DNA of 10,326 bases, taken from an uncultured Pseudomonadota bacterium. Lineage in GTDB: Bacteria; Pseudomonadota; Gammaproteobacteria; Steroidobacterales; Steroidobacteraceae. Made by a program: the position numbers and the translations under genes. This document shows, one piece after another, positions 5,497 through 10,326 of this stretch. Each line of letters opens with the position of its first letter. Position 1 is the stretch's first letter. Location of the stretch: NCBI GenBank assembly GCA_903890265.1, contig CAITAM010000150.1:1-10326 (forward strand), in the 5' to 3' direction. Under the pieces are notes generated by a model, which was given only the letters and a program-made list of their open reading frames with translations, did no database searches and was not told the origin of the DNA.

Positions 5497-8163
5497 TCAC
5501 TCCACGGTCGCGCTGGCTTCCCCGGCCTTGACGATCGCGCGCCGCGCGTTCGCCTCGTCATCCTCGGGTTCGAGATCGCGATAGCCCCGGCCCACGAGGC
5601 CGGCGGGCAGCTTAAGCGAGCTCATCACCGAGACAAGGACCGCAGAAAGGTAAGGGATGGACTGCACGACCAGCACGATGACCCAGGTGCGAAGATCGGG
5701 ACTGTCCATCAGTGCGATGTGCGAGGTGGCGTAGGCGCCGAGCAGCAGCGCGACCGCAAGAAGTGCCTCCTCGCGACAGGCCGAGAGCGCGCCTAGGATC
5801 GTCTGCGAGCTCGCGTTCTTCGGTGTGCGGAAAAAGGGCTCGTTGTTCGTGAAGAGGCCCTTCACCACCGCCAGGCCGATGGTGTGCGCAAGCCCGAGAC
5901 CGGCGATGCAGGCGGCAACCGTCTGGCGTGCGTTGGCGCCCACCCGCACTCGGTAAAGGTGCATGAGCTTCGCGAGCTTGAAGACGAACAGCGACAGCGG
6001 CAGCAGCGAAAAAATGGCAAGCGGGGCGTCGATCTTGGCCGGGAACGCCACCATCAGGGTCGTCCACAGCAGCGCGAAGAAGTTGAATGCCACGTTCACC
6101 CCGTCCGCGACCCAGGGCAGCCAGCCAGCGAGGAAGTGGTAGCGCTGACCGGAGGTCAGCGGCGACTTGCCAGTCGTGAAGAAGGCTTTCGAATGGGCGC
6201 GCAGGATCTGCATGGCACCGTATGCCCAGCGGAAACGCTGCTTCTTGAAGTCGATGAACGTGTCCGGCATCAGCCCCTGGCCGTAGCTGTCGGGGATGTA
6301 GGTTGCTTCGAGTCCGGCCTCGAACACGCGCAGGCCCAGTTCCGCATCCTCGGTGATGCACCATTCCGCCCAGCCGCCGAGGTCGTCCAGCACGGAGCGC
6401 CGCACGAGAGTCATGGTGCCGTGCTGGATGATCGCGTTGCGCTCGTTGCGGGTCACCATGCCGATGTGGAAGAAGCCGCGGTATTCCGCATGGCACATGG
6501 CCTTGAAGGCGCTCTGGCCATCGTCACGGTAGTCCTGCGGCGCCTGGACGATCGCGAGCTTCGGATCGGCCATGACCGGCGCAAGGTCCTTCAGCCATTT
6601 CGGCGACACGATGTAGTCGCTGTCGATGACCGCGACGATTTCCGCCTTCGAGTCGGTGTTGCGCAGCGCGAAATTCAGCGCGCCTGCCTTGAACCCGGCC
6701 AGCGGCGCCACGTGGAAGAAACGAAAGCGCGGGCCAAGCACGGCGCAGTGCGCCTCGACCGGGCGCCAGACGGCCTCGTCCTTCGTGTTGTTGTCGATCA
6801 CGAGAACTTCGAAGTCCGCGTAGTCGAGGGCCGCGAGCGCGTTCAGCGTCTCGATCACCATCTCCGGCGGTTCGTTGTAGCACGGCACGTGCACGGAGAC
6901 GCGGGGCCGGTAGGCGTCCGGCGAATCGTTGCCGCCTGGCGCGACCAGCAGGCGGCGCCTGAGCTTTACCCAGTGCGCCTCCGCCCATTCATGGGCTTCC
7001 GCCAGCAGCACCGCGATGACGCCCAGCATGCCGATGAACAGCAGCACACCCACCGCGAGGCTGGTAAAGGTCATGTACTGCTGGGAGTAGTCGTAGATGA
7101 TCCAGGTGACCAGCGCCGACGTCGCGTAGACGATGAGGGCAAGGAAGCTGCGGCCCCTGTTACGAAGGCTGCCGGAGTGGGTGTAGAACCAGGCGAGCAT
7201 CGCCGCGGCAAGGATCACCGAGACCGTCGCCAGCAGTTGCCACTGCGGTGTGCGGACAATCGGCTTGGTGAACTCGAACTTCGGGTTCCGGTTGGCATCG
7301 TAGACACCCCAGTAGGCGCCAACGCCGCTCTCGATCTGCCGCTTCCAGGGCTGGTCGAAGGCCTCCATGATGTAGTAGACGTATTTCTCGCGCTCCGCCC
7401 AGGCCAGGAAGCGACGCAGGAACAGCGCCTCGTTCGACTCGGATGCCACGGCATTGTCCCGGGTGCGGCCGTTGGACGGCCAGCCCACCTCGCCGATGAT
7501 GACGCGCTTGCCCGGGAACTTGGCCTGCACGGTCTTCAGCATGTGGATCGAATAATCCACCGCCTTCTCGACCTGCACGCCTTCCCAGTAGGGCAGGAGG
7601 TGAACCGTGATGAAATCGACGTGGTCGGCGAGCTCCGGGTTCTTGAGCCAGACGTGCCAGGGCTCCGCGGTGCTGACGGGCTGATCGACCGCGCCGCGCA
7701 CCCGGTCGAGGTATTTGACGAACGCAGCGACGGGCATGTCACCCCGGAGCATCGATTCGTTGCCGACGATCACGCGCACGATGTTCTTGTGTGCCCGGGC
7801 GAGCTCAATGCCTTTCGTGATCTCTATTTCGTTGTGTTCAAGGCGATGATCGAGCCAGATTCCGAGCGTGACGTTCAGTCCGCGCGCCTCGGCGAGCTCC
7901 GGGACGAGGGCAATCGTGCCCTCGACGTCGTAGGTCCGGATTGCCTTCGTCTTGTCCTTCAGGACATCGAGGTCATGCTCGATCTGTTCCCGCGTCGGGT
8001 ACTCGTTGTTCATCGCGTTCTGATCCGCCTGGTAGGGCGAGAACGCAAATCCCTGCACCCGGTGCGGCCATTCGGGTTCGGCCTCCGGACGGTTGACGTA
8101 GGCCCAGATGCCGATCGTGCCGAGTGCAAAGAGCAGGGCGATGTGCAGGCCGGGTATCTTCAT
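5497..8163 (-). CDS. ndvB: NdvB-type membrane beta-glucan synthase: GH17 domain fused to GT2 glycosyltransferase
   Basis: Inner-membrane synthase of periplasmic or exported beta-glucan. The 888-residue chain has an N-terminal membrane anchor (6-23), a periplasmic GH17 domain (about 35-300), three transmembrane segments (about 310-390), a cytoplasmic GT2 domain (about 420-650) and about five further transmembrane segments (about 680-850). Both GH17 catalytic acids are present: Glu136 in VIVGNES and Glu225 in IIGEVGWPSNG. The GT2 motifs are complete: CYNEP (428-432), DSD (514-516), TED (604-606) and QRFRW (642-646). GH17 domains of NdvB-type proteins are known as beta-1,3-glucan transglycosylases that elongate or branch chains, so this one probably remodels what the GT2 half makes; linkage cannot be read from sequence. 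This is not the giant cyclic glucan synthase of rhizobia that shares the name. The ATG at 8161-8163 starts the anchor directly; no clear Shine-Dalgarno is seen. Its promoter should lie in the 250-base gap 8164-8413, where I find no convincing box. Confidence 0.9.
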   Translation of the reverse strand: MKIPGLHIALLFALGTIGIWAYVNRPEAEPEWPHRVQGFAFSPYQADQNAMNNEYPTREQIEHDLDVLKDKTKAIRTYDVEGTIALVPELAEARGLNVTLGIWLDHRLEHNEIEITKGIELARAHKNIVRVIVGNESMLRGDMPVAAFVKYLDRVRGAVDQPVSTAEPWHVWLKNPELADHVDFITVHLLPYWEGVQVEKAVDYSIHMLKTVQAKFPGKRVIIGEVGWPSNGRTRDNAVASESNEALFLRRFLAWAEREKYVYYIMEAFDQPWKRQIESGVGAYWGVYDANRNPKFEFTKPIVRTPQWQLLATVSVILAAAMLAWFYTHSGSLRNRGRSFLALIVYATSALVTWIIYDYSQQYMTFTSLAVGVLLFIGMLGVIAVLLAEAHEWAEAHWVKLRRRLLVAPGGNDSPDAYRPRVSVHVPCYNEPPEMVIETLNALAALDYADFEVLVIDNNTKDEAVWRPVEAHCAVLGPRFRFFHVAPLAGFKAGALNFALRNTDSKAEIVAVIDSDYIVSPKWLKDLAPVMADPKLAIVQAPQDYRDDGQSAFKAMCHAEYRGFFHIGMVTRNERNAIIQHGTMTLVRRSVLDDLGGWAEWCITEDAELGLRVFEAGLEATYIPDSYGQGLMPDTFIDFKKQRFRWAYGAMQILRAHSKAFFTTGKSPLTSGQRYHFLAGWLPWVADGVNVAFNFFALLWTTLMVAFPAKIDAPLAIFSLLPLSLFVFKLAKLMHLYRVRVGANARQTVAACIAGLGLAHTIGLAVVKGLFTNNEPFFRTPKNASSQTILGALSACREEALLAVALLLGAYATSHIALMDSPDLRTWVIVLVVQSIPYLSAVLVSVMSSLKLPAGLVGRGYRDLEPEDDEANARRAIVKAGEASATVE

Positions 8164-8413
8164 AGGGTGACGCGATTCTTTCTGCCGGTAGACGAAACTG
8201 GCGGGGTGGCCCGCATCGCGGCTGGGTGCACGGCACGCAAAACCGCAGGATCAGTCTGCCGGTCCGCCTGTCGTGGCGGAACGCGCGTCCGAGACACTTA
8301 ATCCAAATGTCATCGTGCGGCCGAGGGCCGCCGCTGTTTTGCTGCAGCGCGGCAACGGCGCGTTAAAGTGGGGGAGGGCGCCCGGTTGGCGAGCCGGGGG
8401 CTGCCGGCGGGCC

Positions 8414-9010
8414 TTACGGGCTGGGCGCGGCCGGCTTCAGGGCGAGGTGCACGATCACGTCGACCCGGTGGCCGATGATCGAATCGTCCGCCCACTCACC
8501 CGCGCCGAGGCCGAAATCCAGCCGGTCGAGGCTGACCTTCGCGTCGAGTGCGGCGCCGCCGGCGGCCGGCGTCCAGCGAAACGGGAAGGTGATGCGCTTC
8601 GACTTGCCCTTGATCACGAGATCGGCGTCCGCGACGGCGCCGTCTTTCGTCGCACGCAGCGGGCCGACGCTGCGGAAGGTTGCCACCGGCGTGTGGGCGT
8701 AGTCGAACCACACCGCGGTCGCGAGGGCCGCGTCGCGTTCGCTGTTCTTCGTGTCGATGGACTTAAGATCCATCGACACGTCGAGGAGCGAGGTCGCAAG
8801 GTCGCTCGGCGAATAGCGAATCGCGGCACGGAACGAGCGGATCGTGCCGATGAATTTCTCACCCTGCTGGTCGCCGACGAAGGTCAGCGAACTCTGCGCG
8901 CGGTCGACCTCGTAGGCCGGGGCCGCCGCGGCCGCCCCGGGTACTCCGGCGGCGGCCTGGACGAGGAGCGAGACCAGCAGGGCGAAGCGCAGGCGGGTGG
9001 CGACGGTCAT
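8414..9010 (-). CDS. YceI-family periplasmic protein, second copy (divergent)
   Basis: Lipocalin-like beta-barrel family whose members bind isoprenoid or quinone-type lipids in the periplasm. The 198-residue product has a signal peptide (hydrophobic 9-29, alanine-rich cleavage region near 30) and a YceI domain starting at YEVDRAQSSLTF (33-44). Downstream QQGEKFIGTI, DVSMDLKSIDTKNSERDAAL and DADLVIKGKSKRITFPF are family features. It has only low similarity by eye to the first YceI gene of the operon and belongs to the variant often found next to cytochrome b561. The ATG at 9008-9010 overlaps the b561 stop as ATGA and has AAAGGA at 9020-9025, so translation is probably coupled. The frame stays open upstream to 9262, but that part is inside the b561 gene and is basic, low-complexity sequence. 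Stop TAA is at 8414-8416. Ligand and partner are inferred. Confidence 0.9.
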   Translation of the reverse strand: MTVATRLRFALLVSLLVQAAAGVPGAAAAAPAYEVDRAQSSLTFVGDQQGEKFIGTIRSFRAAIRYSPSDLATSLLDVSMDLKSIDTKNSERDAALATAVWFDYAHTPVATFRSVGPLRATKDGAVADADLVIKGKSKRITFPFRWTPAAGGAALDAKVSLDRLDFGLGAGEWADDSIIGHRVDVIVHLALKPAAPSP

Positions 9011-9582
9011 GGCGGAGGGTCCTTTCGCCGCACGGGTGGCTGGCGGCCGAGCATGGCGTTCAGTGTGTCGTCGCGATCGACGACATGGTGCTCCAGGGCC
9101 GCCGCCGCGTGCAGCACGACGAGTGCTACCAGCGTCCAGGCCGCGTAGACGTGCAGGTCGTGCGCGAGCGCCTTGAGCGCGGGATCGGGTTCCGCGAGGC
9201 GCGGCAGGTTCCACAGCTTGAACCAGCGTAGCGGAAACCCGGCAGCCGAGTTGTACAGCCATCCAGACAGTGGCAGCAGCAGCATCAGGCCGTACAGCAG
9301 CACGTGGGTAAGCCCTGCCGCGCGGTGCTGCCAGCGTGGCGTGCCGGGTGGTGGCAGCGGCCGGTCATCCAGCAGGCGCCACAGCAGACGAATGACGGCG
9401 ATGCCGAGCAGGGTGATGCCCACCGACTTGTGCAGCGCGTAGGTCTTGATTTTCTGGATGCCGACCGGCAGGTCGGTCATCCACAGGCCAAGGCCAACGG
9501 CGTAGCCGAGACCAAGGGCCATCGCCCAGTGCAGCAGACGGGCCAGGGCTCCCCAGCGAAAGGGTGTGGACTGGAGAGCCAT
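9007..9582 (-). CDS. cybB: Cytochrome b561 (CybB/YodB-like), four-helix di-heme membrane protein
   Basis: Inner-membrane b-type cytochrome of the bacterial CybB family, which moves electrons between quinol and periplasmic acceptors (E. coli CybB is reported as a superoxide:ubiquinone oxidoreductase). The 191-residue chain has four hydrophobic helices (about 14-34, 48-70, 91-111, 143-163). Candidate heme-ligand histidines sit within them: His18 in RLLHW, His51 in YALHKSVG, His144 in HDLHVYAAW and His158; His93 in LTHVLLYG is also conserved-looking. A proline-rich charged tail ends the protein. The ATG at 9580-9582 is chosen because the family begins close before RLLHW; a longer frame to 9681 would run into the preceding yceI gene. 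It lies 17 bases after yceI 1 and overlaps yceI 2 by four bases, so all three are one operon. Heme assignment is by family pattern, not alignment. Confidence 0.92.
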   Translation of the reverse strand: MALQSTPFRWGALARLLHWAMALGLGYAVGLGLWMTDLPVGIQKIKTYALHKSVGITLLGIAVIRLLWRLLDDRPLPPPGTPRWQHRAAGLTHVLLYGLMLLLPLSGWLYNSAAGFPLRWFKLWNLPRLAEPDPALKALAHDLHVYAAWTLVALVVLHAAAALEHHVVDRDDTLNAMLGRQPPVRRKDPPP

Positions 9583-9601
9583 GGCCTGATCGACGGCGCC
9601 C

Positions 9602-10186
9602 TTACTTGGCGACGTACGACTCGATCTCGATGCGAACCGAGACGTCCTCGCCGATCGCGCCGGCGTACGCCGACACGCCAAAGTCCGAGCGCTTGAGCAC
9701 GGTGGTCGCGGTGAAGCCCGCGGCCGGCGCCTTGCGGATGAAGTGCTCGCCGACCTTGTTGACCGTGAGGTCGAGCACGACGGGCTTCGTCACACCGTGG
9801 ATCGTGACGTTGCCGTAGATCTTGCCGTGCGTCGCGTCGGTCTTCTCGACCTTGTTGCTCTGGAAACTGATCTCGCTGAACTTGCCGAGATCCAGCCAGT
9901 CCTTGTCCAGGATGTGCGTATTCCAGGTCGCGTCACCGAGTTCGAGCGACTTGACCGGAATCTTCACGCTGACGCTCGACTTCGACCAGTCGTCGTTGTC
10001 GAACGAGAGGGTGCTGCCGTCAGCGACCTTGAAGCCACCGGTGGAGTTCGAGAAGCCGAGGTGGTTGACGTAGAAGCGGACCTGCGAATGCACCGTGTCG
10101 ATGGTGTAGGTCACTGGCGCCGCACTCGCGGTGGCCGCGACGAGGCCGAGGCTGACGGCCGCGGCAAGATGACGGAAACGGATCAT
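9602..10186 (-). CDS. yceI: YceI-family periplasmic protein, first copy (canonical)
   Basis: Periplasmic lipocalin-like protein; family members bind polyisoprenoid or ubiquinone-like lipids. The 194-residue precursor has a clean signal peptide (MIRFRH, hydrophobic 7-20, cleavage at ASA-AP after 22). The mature N-terminus has the classic YceI signature YTIDTVHSQVRFYVNHLGFS and a GxF turn. The C-terminal half has NVTIHGVTKPVVLDL and FGVSAYAGAIGEDVSVRIE, the conserved late strands. The length is usual for the family. It is the first gene of the yceI-b561-yceI operon, with its stop TAA (9602-9604) 19 bases before the b561 start codon. It is much closer to canonical E. coli-type YceI than the second copy, so the two probably have different ligands or partners (inference). 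The start is ATG 10184-10186, set by the Shine-Dalgarno described separately. Confidence 0.95.
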   Translation of the reverse strand: MIRFRHLAAAVSLGLVAATASAAPVTYTIDTVHSQVRFYVNHLGFSNSTGGFKVADGSTLSFDNDDWSKSSVSVKIPVKSLELGDATWNTHILDKDWLDLGKFSEISFQSNKVEKTDATHGKIYGNVTIHGVTKPVVLDLTVNKVGEHFIRKAPAAGFTATTVLKRSDFGVSAYAGAIGEDVSVRIEIESYVAK

Positions 10187-10326
10187 GGGCACTCCTTGAA
10201 AACGGCGACGGCGAAAGACCGCCTGGTATCCACTGTGCAGGCAATGCGTGACAGCCGCTAGAGCCTGGCACCATTACCCGGCGTTTCCCGCCGGCGAACA
10301 GTTCCGCTGCGGCCAACGACCCGCCC
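10187..10326. other. Leader and upstream region of the yceI-b561-yceI operon
   Basis: The last 140 bases hold the Shine-Dalgarno above and a small hairpin CCGGCG/CGCCGG (10278-10283 with 10289-10294, loop TTTCC). No T run follows the hairpin on either strand. I see no strong sigma-70 or sigma-54 promoter and no gene; the operon promoter may be here in a weak form or beyond the window. Confidence 0.4.
10192..10197 (-). promoter_or_regulatory. Shine-Dalgarno AAGGAG that fixes the yceI 1 start
   Basis: AAGGAG lies 5 bases before the ATG at 10184-10186. The alternative in-frame GTG at 10190-10192 overlaps this ribosome binding site and so cannot be the start it serves. It supports a 194-residue product rather than 196. 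Confidence 0.75.

Noticed and set aside
5884..8301. Very long open frame on the plus strand opposite the glucan synthase
   Set aside because: It is the antisense shadow of a gene with complete GH17 and GT2 motifs; its translation is rich in Arg, His and Val with no domain, as expected in high-GC DNA.
8317..8340. Hairpin GCGGCC-GAG-GGCCGC followed by four T on the plus strand
   Set aside because: No plus-strand gene lies upstream for it to terminate, and the stem is only 6 bp in GC-rich DNA.
9011..9262. N-terminal extension of the second YceI gene
   Set aside because: It overlaps the b561 gene, is Arg/Ala-rich, and would put the signal peptide at residue 85.
10278..10294. Hairpin CCGGCG/CGCCGG near the right end
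   Set aside because: It is short, has no T run on either strand, and no conserved operator sequence I can name.

Overview
The window is high-GC DNA with dense genes, typical of a free-living proteobacterium. A gammaproteobacterium is most likely, from the combination of a YcbB/LdtD-type L,D-transpeptidase, a Tat-exported high-potential iron-sulfur protein, an NdvB-type GH17-GT2 glucan synthase and a cytochrome b561/YceI cluster. The genus cannot be fixed from sequence reading alone. Nothing in the window looks like phage, transposon, plasmid or CRISPR.

Layout: the plus strand carries a 5'-truncated Lon protease (to 2173) and, 28 bases later, an NlpC/P60 lipoprotein (2202-2705). An intergenic stretch of about 370 bases (2706-3074) follows. 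It holds a near-consensus sigma-54 (-24/-12) promoter, about 200 bases rich in perfect inverted repeats, and a strong intrinsic terminator. Together these look like an independent non-coding RNA gene, the most interesting item in the window. All remaining genes are on the minus strand and converge on this unit. Read in their own direction they are: yceI-like gene 1 (10186-9602), cytochrome b561 (9582-9007), yceI-like gene 2 (9010-8414), the NdvB-type glucan synthase (8163-5497), HiPIP (5310-4981) and the YcbB-type L,D-transpeptidase (4748-3075).

The first three minus-strand genes are tightly packed (17-base gap, then an ATGA overlap) and are almost certainly one operon: two different periplasmic lipocalin-like YceI proteins flanking a membrane cytochrome b561, suggesting a quinone/isoprenoid-linked redox module. 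The synthase, HiPIP and transpeptidase are separated by 186-250 bases and probably have their own promoters. A good sigma-70 promoter and a Fur-box-like palindrome are visible upstream of HiPIP. The products share an envelope theme (peptidoglycan hydrolase-like lipoprotein, 3-3 crosslinking enzyme, periplasmic beta-glucan, periplasmic electron carriers), with Lon as a quality-control protease. That shared theme is inference; the family assignments rest on visible motifs.
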